Positions 29,108 to 36,027 of a stretch of DNA of 53,502 nucleotides are shown here, piece after piece. This stretch comes from Jeotgalibacillus campisalis (GTDB lineage Bacteria; Bacillota; Bacilli; Bacillales; Jeotgalibacillaceae): positions 1-53,502 of the forward strand of contig NZ_JXRR01000004.1 of NCBI RefSeq assembly GCF_000829515.1, read 5' to 3'. Both the position numbers and the translations under genes were made by a program. The notes under the pieces were generated by a model. The model saw only the letters and a program-made list of their open reading frames with translations, had not been told where the DNA came from and made no database searches. How positions within the stretch are numbered: the stretch's first letter is position 1; each line of letters begins with the position of its first letter.

Positions 29108-30703
29108 GTGGCCATAAGAATGAATCACTCTTCAAGCGATATGATGAAAGGAGCGGCCATTTTAACGCTGGCTGCCATTTTCACTAAAATACTAAGCGCT
29201 TTATATCGCGTTCCCTTTCAAAATATTGTGGGTGACACCGGTTTTTATATTTTTCAGCAGGTATATCCGTTTTATGGGATTCTGCTTGCTTTATGTACAT
29301 ATGCATTTCCTGTAATGATATCGAAAATGGTCGCAGAACGTCGGGATCGCTCTTCTCCCGAAGAAGTGCAGCGGGTCATTCAAATCTCTTTTATTTATTT
29401 AACCTTTATTGGCGTCGCTTTTTTCACGCTGCTTCGTGCAGGTGCCGGTCACATTGCCGGATGGATGGGGGATCCTGATTTATCGGAATTGATTTCCTTG
29501 ATGAGTTATCCCTTTTTGCTCATGCCGCTATTATCTGTGTCGAAGGGATGGTTTCAAGCTAACTATAATATGATTCCATCCGCCTTCTCACAAACTGCAG
29601 AACAGCTTGTGCGGGTAATTTTCATCTTAGGGTTATCAGTCATCTTGATGACGTTGGAATCCTCTCTCTATGATGTAGGAAAAGCAGCAGTGCTGGGGTC
29701 TCTTGCCGGAGCGGTTACAGGTGTTGTCATCTTGATGATCTTTATACGGAAACAAGGCTTTACATGGTCTTCTCTGAAGTGGATTGGATTACAAAAAAAT
29801 GATATGAAAATTATTCGCCAGCTGACCGTAACAGGGACAGCCATTGGAATGGGGAGCATGATGCTGGTGCTTTATCAGCTGATGGATGCATTAAATGTGT
29901 ATTCATTGCTTGTTCAAAGCGGAAGTGGCGAACAGGCGGCTAAAGTGATGAAGGGCATCTACGACAGAGGACAGCCGCTGCTGCAGATGGGTGTGGTCGT
30001 GGCAACTTCACTTTCTCTTGCGATTGTTCCCATTATAGCTTCAGCATATGAGTCCAAAAAGACAATGGAAGTAAAAGAGCAGGCGAGACTCGCGGTCAAA
30101 ACAGGTCTATTTTTTGGTGCTGCCGCAGCCGTAGGTTTGATCAACATCATGCAGCCGTTAAATGCGATGCTTTTTCAAGATGCGCAAGGCTCTTTTGTAC
30201 TGGCGGTTTATATGATATCTGTGCTGCTTGCTTCTGTTATTTTAACGATCAGCGCCATTCTTCAGGGGATGGGTGACATCCATGCGGCGGCCTGGTCCAT
30301 TGTCTTCAGTTTAGTACTTAAATACGGGCTGAACCTTGTGCTTGTGCCATTATTCGGTACACTTGGAGCATCAGCCGCAACCGTGCTGTCCCTGTTTTTT
30401 GTCATGGCTGTGGTCATCAGGCAAATACGCAGGCGTGTAGGACCCTTGTTGTCGGTCTTATTTTATAAAAGACTGGTCATGGGCCTTGCGGGCATGTCTG
30501 CAGGAATACAATTCATTCTGCTACTGCCTGTAGACTGGACGGAGAGCCGCTTGGCAGCGTCTCTTGCCTGCTTTATTACGGTCATTGCCGGAGCTTGGCT
30601 ATTTTTCAAAATCGTATGGCGGAAAGGACTCTTTACGTCAGAGGAAGTTCGACAAATTCCGCTCGGTAAAAAGCTTGAGCGAATGTTTGGAACGCTGCCA
30701 TAA
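29108..30703 (+). CDS. yabM: SpoVB/MurJ-like polysaccharide flippase (YabM)
   Basis: The 531-residue integral membrane protein of the MOP superfamily (Wzx/MurJ/SpoVB type) has about 14 hydrophobic segments spread along its length. The N-terminus has KGAAILTLAAIFTKILSALY and the PFQNIVGDTGFYIF motif of the SpoVB group. It probably flips a lipid-linked wall or polysaccharide precursor, but the substrate cannot be read. Start is ambiguous: GTG 29108 or ATG 29120, both with imperfect spacing from GGAAAGG. It precedes mazG, as in B. subtilis yabM-yabN. Confidence 0.85.
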   Translation: MAIRMNHSSSDMMKGAAILTLAAIFTKILSALYRVPFQNIVGDTGFYIFQQVYPFYGILLALCTYAFPVMISKMVAERRDRSSPEEVQRVIQISFIYLTFIGVAFFTLLRAGAGHIAGWMGDPDLSELISLMSYPFLLMPLLSVSKGWFQANYNMIPSAFSQTAEQLVRVIFILGLSVILMTLESSLYDVGKAAVLGSLAGAVTGVVILMIFIRKQGFTWSSLKWIGLQKNDMKIIRQLTVTGTAIGMGSMMLVLYQLMDALNVYSLLVQSGSGEQAAKVMKGIYDRGQPLLQMGVVVATSLSLAIVPIIASAYESKKTMEVKEQARLAVKTGLFFGAAAAVGLINIMQPLNAMLFQDAQGSFVLAVYMISVLLASVILTISAILQGMGDIHAAAWSIVFSLVLKYGLNLVLVPLFGTLGASAATVLSLFFVMAVVIRQIRRRVGPLLSVLFYKRLVMGLAGMSAGIQFILLLPVDWTESRLAASLACFITVIAGAWLFFKIVWRKGLFTSEEVRQIPLGKKLERMFGTLP

Positions 30704-30736
30704 AACGAATATTTTCAGATGAAGGAGACGGTATAC

Positions 30737-32200
30737 ATGCCAAACCAAATTACGATCATTGGCCTCGGAGCAGGAGATCTTGATCAATTGCCTCTGGGTA
30801 TTTATAAAAAACTGACAAAATCAGGAACAGTTATGGCACGGACTTTGGCTCATCCTGTCATTGCTTCTCTGCAGGAAGAGGGAATACCCTTTTTATCGTT
30901 TGACTCCGTTTACGACGCTCAAGACCGATTTGAAGATGTGTATGAGGAAATTGTCAAAACTCTAGTGGAACAAGCGCAAAAAGAGCCGGTGCTTTATGCG
31001 GTCCCAGGACATCCGCTTGTAGCCGAGCAGACAGTACAGCTTTTGCTTGATCTGCAAAGACAAGGCGTCATCTCAGTAGATGTGCTTGGCGGACAAAGCT
31101 TTCTGGACCCATTATTCACAGCAGTCGGAATGGATCCAATTGAAGGGTTTCAGCTGCTTGATGGCACCGCTCTTGAACGGGATGATCTCCATGTGGACCA
31201 GCACGTCATCATCGGACAGGTTTATGATGCCTTTATGGCTTCAGAGGTAAAGCTCACATTGATGGAAAAATATCCGGATGACTACCCTGTGACCATCGTG
31301 ACATCAGCAGGGAGCACGGATGAACAAGTAAAAACGGTTCTTCTCTATGAACTAGACCACGGCATGGAGATGAGCAATTTGACGAGTCTCTATCTTGCCC
31401 CGATGAAAGAAGAACAAAAGTACGGAGAATTTTTTAAGCTTCGACAAATTATTTCGACCCTCAGAAGTCCGGAGGGCTGTCCATGGGATCGGGAACAAAC
31501 ACATGAGTCTTTAAAAAAACATTTGATCGAAGAAGTGTATGAATTACTTGAAGCGATCGATCAAAAAGATATCGATCATATGATAGAAGAGCTCGGAGAT
31601 GTGCTGCTGCAAGTGATGCTTCATGCACAAATTGGAGAAGACAGCGGTTATTTCACGATTCAAGATGTCATTACCAAGCTCACTGAAAAAATGATCCGAA
31701 GACATCCTCATGTTTTTGGAGATGCGGAAGCGAAGACAACAGAGGATGTACATTCAAATTGGCAATCCATTAAAGAGCAAGAAAAAGGGAGTCAGCAGGA
31801 AACCCGATCCTTATTAGAAGACGCAGGAACAGGCATGCCGGCGCTGATACAGGCGGTCGAACTGCAAAAGGCAGCAGCTAAAGCGGGGTTTGACTGGGAT
31901 GACCGGTCTGGTGCATGGGATAAGCTTGAAGAAGAATGGCAGGAGTTTCAGGAAGAGGTCGCCAACGGGGATAAAGAGGCGAGCTTAATGGAATTTGGAG
32001 ATGTCCTTTTTGCGCTGGTCAATGTATCCCGATTCCACGATATTTACCCAGAAGAAGCGCTGGTGAGTGCAAACCAGAAATTCATTGCAAGATTTTCATT
32101 CGTTGAAAAAAAAGTTCGGGAATCTGGCAGATCTTTTGAGTCCTATTCTCTAGCAGAGCTTGACGAATTTTGGAAAGAGGCAAAAAATCTAGGATTATAG
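30737..32200 (+). CDS. mazG: Tetrapyrrole methylase-domain / MazG NTP pyrophosphohydrolase fusion (YabN)
   Basis: This 487-residue fusion has an N-terminal SAM-type tetrapyrrole methylase domain (about 1-220, ITIIGLGAGDLDQLP, YAVPGHPLVAE) and two MazG-like segments after about 235. The first has LRSPEGCPWDREQTHESLK, EEVYELLEAI and EELGDVLLQV, the EExxE/ExxD metal motifs. The C-terminal part has a second such set (EEEWQEFQEE, MEFGDVLFAL). It hydrolyses NTPs, probably damaged ones. ATG 30737 is set by AAGGAG at 30722-30727. A rqcP start lies 15 bases downstream. Confidence 0.93.
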   Translation: MPNQITIIGLGAGDLDQLPLGIYKKLTKSGTVMARTLAHPVIASLQEEGIPFLSFDSVYDAQDRFEDVYEEIVKTLVEQAQKEPVLYAVPGHPLVAEQTVQLLLDLQRQGVISVDVLGGQSFLDPLFTAVGMDPIEGFQLLDGTALERDDLHVDQHVIIGQVYDAFMASEVKLTLMEKYPDDYPVTIVTSAGSTDEQVKTVLLYELDHGMEMSNLTSLYLAPMKEEQKYGEFFKLRQIISTLRSPEGCPWDREQTHESLKKHLIEEVYELLEAIDQKDIDHMIEELGDVLLQVMLHAQIGEDSGYFTIQDVITKLTEKMIRRHPHVFGDAEAKTTEDVHSNWQSIKEQEKGSQQETRSLLEDAGTGMPALIQAVELQKAAAKAGFDWDDRSGAWDKLEEEWQEFQEEVANGDKEASLMEFGDVLFALVNVSRFHDIYPEEALVSANQKFIARFSFVEKKVRESGRSFESYSLAELDEFWKEAKNLGL

Positions 32201-32215
32201 AAAGCAGGGAGAAAC

Positions 32216-32482
32216 ATGAGATTAGACAAATTTTTAAAAGTATCCCGTTTAATTAAACGCAGAACGCTGGCAAAAGAAGTGGCGGATCAGGGGCGTATAC
32301 AAGTGAATGGACTACAGGCTAAAGCAAGTTCAACAGTGAAAGAAGGGGATGAACTGGTGATTCGTTTTGGACAGCGTATCGTGACCATTTCAGTTGACCG
32401 TCTTCAAGAAACTACTCGTAAAGAAGAAGCTGCGATGATGTATACCATTCTCAAAGAAGAAAAAGTCGGATCAGCTGAATAA
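32216..32482 (+). CDS. rqcP: RqcP, S4-domain ribosome quality-control factor
   Basis: The 88-residue S4 RNA-binding protein (YabO/Hsp15 family) starts MRLDKFLKVSRLIKRRTLAK and contains DQGRIQVNG. In B. subtilis RqcP works with RqcH on stalled 50S subunits, holding the P-site tRNA during alanine tailing. It follows mazG closely with a GCAGGGAGAAAC ribosome binding site. Confidence 0.93.
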   Translation: MRLDKFLKVSRLIKRRTLAKEVADQGRIQVNGLQAKASSTVKEGDELVIRFGQRIVTISVDRLQETTRKEEAAMMYTILKEEKVGSAE

Positions 32483-32502
32483 AAAAGAATTCTATAAGTG
32501 CG

Positions 32503-32531
32503 TCATACATCTCGCTGTACGTGCATAAAAT
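32503..32531 (+). promoter_or_regulatory. SigE-type promoter of yabP-yabQ
   Basis: TCATACA, 14 bp, CATAAAAT fits the mother-cell SigE consensus (kmATAtT-14-CATACAnT) closely, in the gap before yabP. yabP and yabQ are SigE-dependent in B. subtilis. Confidence 0.65.
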
Positions 32532-32572
32532 GTGCTAAGTAACAGTTTGAACACAAAAGCGGGGTGGATGAA

Positions 32573-32866
32573 GTGTCTTATTCGATGGAACCGAGGGTTG
32601 ATAAACCCGAACATGAAATCATTATGAGCAAGAGGCAGACTCTTTCTATCACTGGTGTAAAGCAAGTGGAAAGCTTTGATAATGAGGAGTTTTTACTTGA
32701 AACGGTGCAAGGGTACCTATCAATAAAGGGAAAAAATCTGCAAATGGTCAATCTTGATGTAGACAAAGGGCATGTTTCTTTAAAAGGAAAAATTGACGAT
32801 TTACTTTACATTGATGAACCAAGCCCGCAGGAAGCGAAAGGGCTGTTCAGTAAGCTGTTTCGATGA
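32573..32866 (+). CDS. yabP: Sporulation protein YabP
   Basis: The 97-residue protein of the YabP/YqfC family has ITGVKQVESFDNEEFLLET and IKGKNLQMVNLDVDKGHVSL, characteristic of this spore-coat-morphogenesis group. It is required for sporulation in B. subtilis and made in the mother cell. I chose GTG 32573 because GGGGTGG ends about 5 bases before it. A GTG at 32564 overlaps that site. The stop overlaps the yabQ start by 4 bases. Confidence 0.9.
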   Translation: MSYSMEPRVDKPEHEIIMSKRQTLSITGVKQVESFDNEEFLLETVQGYLSIKGKNLQMVNLDVDKGHVSLKGKIDDLLYIDEPSPQEAKGLFSKLFR

Positions 32867-33411
32867 TTCTGGATCTGCAGCTTCAAGTCATGTCGACGAT
32901 GCTGGCAGCCGGTCTGGTGATTGGCCTGAACCTGACTTTATATGACCGATATATCATTCGGACAAGAACAGGCGGGCTCAGGTGGCTGACAGATGGCGTT
33001 TTTTGGTGTGTACAAGCCTTACTCGTTTTCCTGCTTTTGTTTAATGTCAACGGAGGAGAGTGGAGATTCTACGTTCTGCTATCCATTATTTGCGGGTTTG
33101 CGGGTTATGAGGCATTAATTAAAAAAACATTTATAGCAGCCCTTTCCTTTATAGACAGTGTAGTGAAATGGATTGTACGGACACTGGCGCTCATTATTAG
33201 CGTTCTTTTCCTTACTCCGATCATATGGATTTTAAACGTTATCAAAGCAATCTTTTTACCTCTGTTCTCCGGAATTTGTCGAATTTTCATGGCAGTTGGG
33301 CGTATATTGATTAAGCCTTTCCACCCTTTTATCCAATTTTTGAAAAATAAACAAACTTTTTTCGCAAAAAAGATAAAAAAGTGGCTTAATCTGTTATATA
33401 ATAGGGAATAA
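32863..33411 (+). CDS. yabQ: Sporulation membrane protein YabQ
   Basis: The 182-residue membrane protein has about four hydrophobic segments: near 5-27, 40-60, 62-80 and a long run at about 96-150. This is typical of YabQ, which is needed for the spore cortex. The tail is basic (KNKQTFFAKKIKKW). It starts at ATG overlapping the yabP stop, so the two are translationally coupled, and probably shares the SigE-type promoter. Confidence 0.88.
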   Translation: MILDLQLQVMSTMLAAGLVIGLNLTLYDRYIIRTRTGGLRWLTDGVFWCVQALLVFLLLFNVNGGEWRFYVLLSIICGFAGYEALIKKTFIAALSFIDSVVKWIVRTLALIISVLFLTPIIWILNVIKAIFLPLFSGICRIFMAVGRILIKPFHPFIQFLKNKQTFFAKKIKKWLNLLYNRE

Positions 33412-33469
33412 GGAAACAGTATCCGTCACATTGTGCACGAGATGAACAGAAGGAGGAAGGCATCCGATT

Positions 33470-33835
33470 ATGGGAAACCCACGCAAAAATGTAACATCAC
33501 TCGAAAATCAATACGCAGCCGAACAAAAACAATCTGAGCAGCGCAGAGCACAGCACATGAAAAGACTTATGAGACGCTTATCATTTTTCATCATATTTGC
33601 GGTGGTCGTCGGCGGGCTTCTTATTTCATCCATGGTGACACGGGCAAATGTTCTCGATGAAAAAAAGGCAGAAAAGGTGCAATTAGAAGAGCAGGTCGTT
33701 CAGCTGAAAAAAGATGAAACAAAGCTCAACAACGAGATTGAAAAGCTAAATGACGACGAGTACATAGCCAAATTAGCTCGCCGGGACTATTTTTTATCTG
33801 ATGAAGGAGAAATTATTTTTAATATTCCTGAGTAA
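33470..33835 (+). CDS. divIC: Cell division protein DivIC
   Basis: The 121-residue bitopic divisome protein has a basic cytoplasmic N-terminus, one membrane segment (about 42-60), and an extracellular coiled coil (VQLEEQVVQLKKDETKLNNE) ending in KLARRDYFLSDEGEIIF, the family C-terminal motif. It forms a complex with FtsL and DivIB at the septum. AGAAGGAGGAAGG precedes the ATG. A terminator follows at 33907. Confidence 0.94.
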   Translation: MGNPRKNVTSLENQYAAEQKQSEQRRAQHMKRLMRRLSFFIIFAVVVGGLLISSMVTRANVLDEKKAEKVQLEEQVVQLKKDETKLNNEIEKLNDDEYIAKLARRDYFLSDEGEIIFNIPE

Positions 33836-33906
33836 CTCCAAAGGCACGTCTGGTATAGAAAACGGAGCAAATGGAGAGGATTTTGAATAGAATAATTTAC
33901 AATATT

Positions 33907-33935
33907 GAGTGTCGCTATGTTGACACTCTTTTTTT
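33907..33935 (+). terminator. Terminator after divIC, overlapping the yabR promoter
   Basis: GAGTGTC and GACACTC enclose GCTATGTT, followed by seven T. Its 3' arm contains the -35 TTGACA of the next promoter. Confidence 0.8.
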
Positions 33936-33949
33936 ATGTTAGCTATAAT
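33920..33949 (+). promoter_or_regulatory. yabR sigma-A promoter
   Basis: TTGACA, 18 bp, TATAAT, both perfect. The -35 lies inside the terminator stem of divIC. Confidence 0.85.
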
Positions 33950-33997
33950 GATAAGTAAGCTCTATTTTCTATTTTTCTAAGGAGGATCATTTTTTTT

Positions 33998-34447
33998 ATG
34001 TCAATCGAAGTAGGCAGCAAGGTACAAGGTAAAGTGACAGGCATCACTCATTTCGGGGCTTTCGTTGAATTACCTGGGGGTTCAACAGGACTTGTGCATA
34101 TCAGTGAAGTTGCGGATAACTATGTCAAGGATATCAACGAACATCTTAAAGTAGGCGACGAAGTAGAAGTGAAGATCTTAAATGTTGAGAAGGACGGCAA
34201 AATTGGTTTGTCCATCCGTAAAGCAAAAGATCAGCCACCGCAGCAGCAAACACAGCAACGTCCAAGACCCAACCGTGGAAATGATCAGCGAGGCGGAGGC
34301 CGCAGCAATACAAGCGGCGGACCTGTAGGAAGAGAAACATTCGAGCAGAAAATGGCTCGCTTCCTAAAGGATAGTGAGGATCGCCTGACATCTCTTAAGC
34401 GTCACACAGAATCAAAACGAGGCGGAAAAGGTGCTAAAAAGGGATAA
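33998..34447 (+). CDS. yabR: S1 RNA-binding domain protein (YabR)
   Basis: The 149-residue protein has one S1 domain at 1-75 (GSKVQGKVTGITHFGAFVEL, GLVHISEVA, KVGDEVEVKIL). A Gln/Arg/Gly-rich flexible stretch follows, then a basic tail. It resembles general stress protein 13 and the S1 domain of polynucleotide phosphorylase. It is likely to bind RNA or ribosomes; the target is unknown. The RG-rich linker is longer than I recall for B. subtilis YabR. AAGGAGGATC precedes the ATG. Own promoter and terminator. Confidence 0.9.
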   Translation: MSIEVGSKVQGKVTGITHFGAFVELPGGSTGLVHISEVADNYVKDINEHLKVGDEVEVKILNVEKDGKIGLSIRKAKDQPPQQQTQQRPRPNRGNDQRGGGRSNTSGGPVGRETFEQKMARFLKDSEDRLTSLKRHTESKRGGKGAKKG

Positions 34448-34518
34448 TAAGCTGTCAAATTCGTATTTAGGATGGCATCAATAATCTTGATCTGTTGATA
34501 CAATAGAATGCGAACCAG

Positions 34519-34549
34519 GAAGCCGGCGCCGAGCCGGCTTCTTTTTTTT
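34519..34549 (+). terminator. Terminator after yabR
   Basis: GAAGCCGGC and GCCGGCTTC flank GCCGA, followed by eight T. A very strong GC-rich stem. Confidence 0.92.
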
Positions 34550-34559
34550 ATTATCAAAA

Positions 34560-34809
34560 GGGGATTTGCGGATTGGAATTCAAAGAAGGACTATTGCTCT
34601 TCTCTGTTGTATTTATGTAAGTAAGTACATTTTAAAAAATAGCTGGCAGGTTGAATCCAAGGATGAAAGATGATGCAGCAGTGGAGTAGAATTCTGAAAA
34701 TTATCATAATACCCGAAACCAAATGGAGATGTCATACGTATAAAGGATAAAACACAACCGACTTTTCTCATTACTATGTTCTCAACGAATTGGAAGGAGG
34801 AAAAAGAAA
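34560..34809. other. Non-coding gap before the small membrane genes
   Basis: No conserved ORF is seen. At 34688-34702 there is a partial match (three mismatches) to the CodY box AATTTTCwGAAAATT. No clear promoter pair was found for the downstream genes. Confidence 0.4.
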
Positions 34810-35022
34810 TTGACGTTCTTTATGATTATCGGAGCGATCGCCATCACCGGCATCATTACAGATCACTTGCAAAAACAAGCTAAAAACAAAAGAAAAGCCA
34901 TAAAGGAAGAGTATGAGCTGGAAAAATTAAAGCATGAAAATTTTCTGCTTGAAACAGAAAAGCTGAGACTTCAATTAGATCATCGCCATCATCCTGATTC
35001 TGATCACAAAAGGCTCTCTTAA
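34810..35022 (+). CDS. Small single-pass membrane protein with coiled coil, paralogue A
   Basis: I do not recognise a named family. The 70-residue protein has a hydrophobic segment (about 2-18) and a Lys-rich linker. An amphipathic helix then follows with ELEKL-x2-EN-x-LLETEKL-x3-LDHR, followed by a His/Asp/Ser tail. The same helix motif occurs in the next gene, 18 of 25 aligned positions identical, so they are paralogues. The TTG start is supported by GGAAGGAGGAAAAAG. The topology recalls PspB (one membrane helix plus coil), but this is only an analogy. No counterpart occurs here in B. subtilis. Confidence 0.7.
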   Translation: MTFFMIIGAIAITGIITDHLQKQAKNKRKAIKEEYELEKLKHENFLLETEKLRLQLDHRHHPDSDHKRLS

Positions 35023-35048
35023 ACAACCTGAATTAAAGGAGGAACAAG

Positions 35049-35279
35049 ATGAATGCAGATGCTATAACAGATTTGGTCGCTATTGTTATGTCTCTCTCTA
35101 TTCCTATTGTGATAATAATTGGATATTACTCCCAACGCCAGTCCGTGATAAAAAAATCCATTGTAGAAGGAGAGATCGAATTAGAAAAACTGCGCCAGGA
35201 AAACTACCTGCTTGAAACTGAAAAGCTAAAAATTGAATTAGATCACCGCAATCTGCCACAATCGATATCAACCAAATAA
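35049..35279 (+). CDS. Small single-pass membrane protein with coiled coil, paralogue B
   Basis: The 76-residue protein has a hydrophobic segment (about 8-26) and the same C-terminal motif, E-x-ELEKL-x2-EN-x-LLETEKL-x3-LDHR. The two diverge completely in the membrane part, so the coil is the conserved function. ATG with TAAAGGAGGAAC upstream; 26 bases after paralogue A, so probably co-transcribed. The following terminator is shared with the tRNA genes on the other strand. Function unknown; oligomerisation with paralogue A through the coil is a guess. Confidence 0.7.
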   Translation: MNADAITDLVAIVMSLSIPIVIIIGYYSQRQSVIKKSIVEGEIELEKLRQENYLLETEKLKIELDHRNLPQSISTK

Positions 35280-35287
35280 GATTGCAC

Positions 35288-35323
35288 AAAAAAACACATC
35301 AGCGATATGCTGATGTGTTTTTA
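35288..35323. terminator. Bidirectional terminator between small genes and tRNAs
   Basis: AAAAACACATCAGC and GCTGATGTGTTTTT form a perfect stem around GATAT, with A and T runs on both sides. It serves the plus-strand small genes and the minus-strand tRNAs. Confidence 0.9.
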
Positions 35324-35325
35324 TA

Positions 35326-35397
35326 TGACCCGTACGGGATTCGAACCCGTGTTACCGCCGTGAAAGGGCGGTGTCTTAACCGCTTGACCAACGGGCC
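35326..35397 (-). tRNA. trnE: tRNA-Glu (anticodon TTC)
   Basis: The reverse complement folds as a standard cloverleaf: acceptor GGCCCGT/ACGGGTC, D-arm GTCAAGCGGTTAAGAC, anticodon loop CCTTTCA with TTC, and T-loop GTTCGAATC. CCA is not encoded. Confidence 0.95.
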
Positions 35398-35401
35398 TAT
35401 A

Positions 35402-35478
35402 TGGTGGCGGCAGAGGGGATCGAACCCCCGACCTCACGGGTATGAACCGTACGCTCTAGCCAGCTGAGCTACGCCGCC
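35402..35478 (-). tRNA. trnM: tRNA-Met, elongator (anticodon CAT)
   Basis: The reverse complement begins GGCGGCGTAGCTCAGC, has anticodon loop TTCATAC, T-loop GGTTCGATCCC, and an encoded CCA end. The sequence is the elongator type, not the initiator. It is transcribed with tRNA-Glu from a promoter at 35544-35572. Confidence 0.95.
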
Positions 35479-35543
35479 ATTTGAAGTAATCATGCTTTTT
35501 TGTTCTTTAATTGACACAGAGAGCAAAATGAAGCACAAGTTAT

Positions 35544-35572
35544 ATAATACATAGCGCCTGAAAAAGTGTCAA
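35544..35572 (-). promoter_or_regulatory. tRNA operon promoter
   Basis: On the minus strand TTGACA, 17 bp, TATTAT, about 70 bases upstream of tRNA-Met. Confidence 0.8.
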
Positions 35573-35675
35573 TGTTTTTTTTGAATTAGTTCTATTTATA
35601 GTATAGCCCGGCAATCTCTACACGTTTAATTCTTTTTTAAAAGGCAGGGTTTATATACCAGCCTTACTTTAGCTG

Positions 35676-35786
35676 TTAGCGGCTTCCACCCAAAGCACCG
35701 CCAACATAGACAATCTGCCACTTCCCTTTTAAAACATAATCTCCAAAAAGGGCAGGGGAAAACCAGCTAACGTTTACTATACTCAT
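35676..35786 (-). CDS. Possible micro-ORF, 36 residues
   Basis: A minus-strand ATG at 35786 opens a 36-residue frame with MSIVNVSWFSPALFGDYVLK followed by GKWQIVYVGGALGGSR. The composition is protein-like (aromatic and Gly-rich, alternating). No strong ribosome binding site is visible (TAGGGATT is about 15 bases away). It lies in the 450-base gap between the tRNA promoter and spoIIE. I do not recognise it, and it could be chance. Confidence 0.3.
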   Translation of the reverse strand: MSIVNVSWFSPALFGDYVLKGKWQIVYVGGALGGSR

Positions 35787-35852
35787 TTTTCGTAGCCGTA
35801 ATCCCTAATTGTTTATTTTTTATCCCTGTCATTCCGAGCGAAAGAACGAGCC

Positions 35853-35933
35853 TTCGACTTGCTTTAGGAAAATTAAAAGGCGAATGGCTGAAATGATTCC
35901 CGAATGGATAAGTTTATTCAAAATAAGTCGAAA
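35853..35933. promoter_or_regulatory. Spo0A-like boxes upstream of the spoIIE promoter
   Basis: CAAGTCGAA on the minus strand (35853-35861) and AAGTCGAAA on the plus strand (35925-35933) share the GTCGAA core. A further TTTGTCAAA on the minus strand overlaps the spoIIE -35 at 35957-35965. Confidence 0.55.
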
Positions 35934-35958
35934 GAAACTTTGAAATCTGCTCTTTATT

Positions 35959-35992
35959 TTGACAAACTATTCTGTGTTTTGCCTTCTATAAT
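35959..35992 (+). promoter_or_regulatory. spoIIE promoter with long spacer
   Basis: TTGACA and TATAAT, both perfect, are separated by 22 bp. The wide spacing is characteristic of Spo0A-activated sigma-A promoters (spoIIE and spoIIG of B. subtilis). Confidence 0.8.
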
Positions 35993-36027
35993 TACTCTCA
36001 ACAACGAAACATTAAGGAGTGGAGTAA

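Noticed and set aside
34670-34753. Short frame of about 26 codons in the gap before the small membrane genes
   Set aside because: Weak start context and no protein-like pattern; left out.
35104-35467. Short frames over the tRNA genes on both strands
   Set aside because: They translate tRNA sequence; the tRNA cloverleafs explain the conservation.
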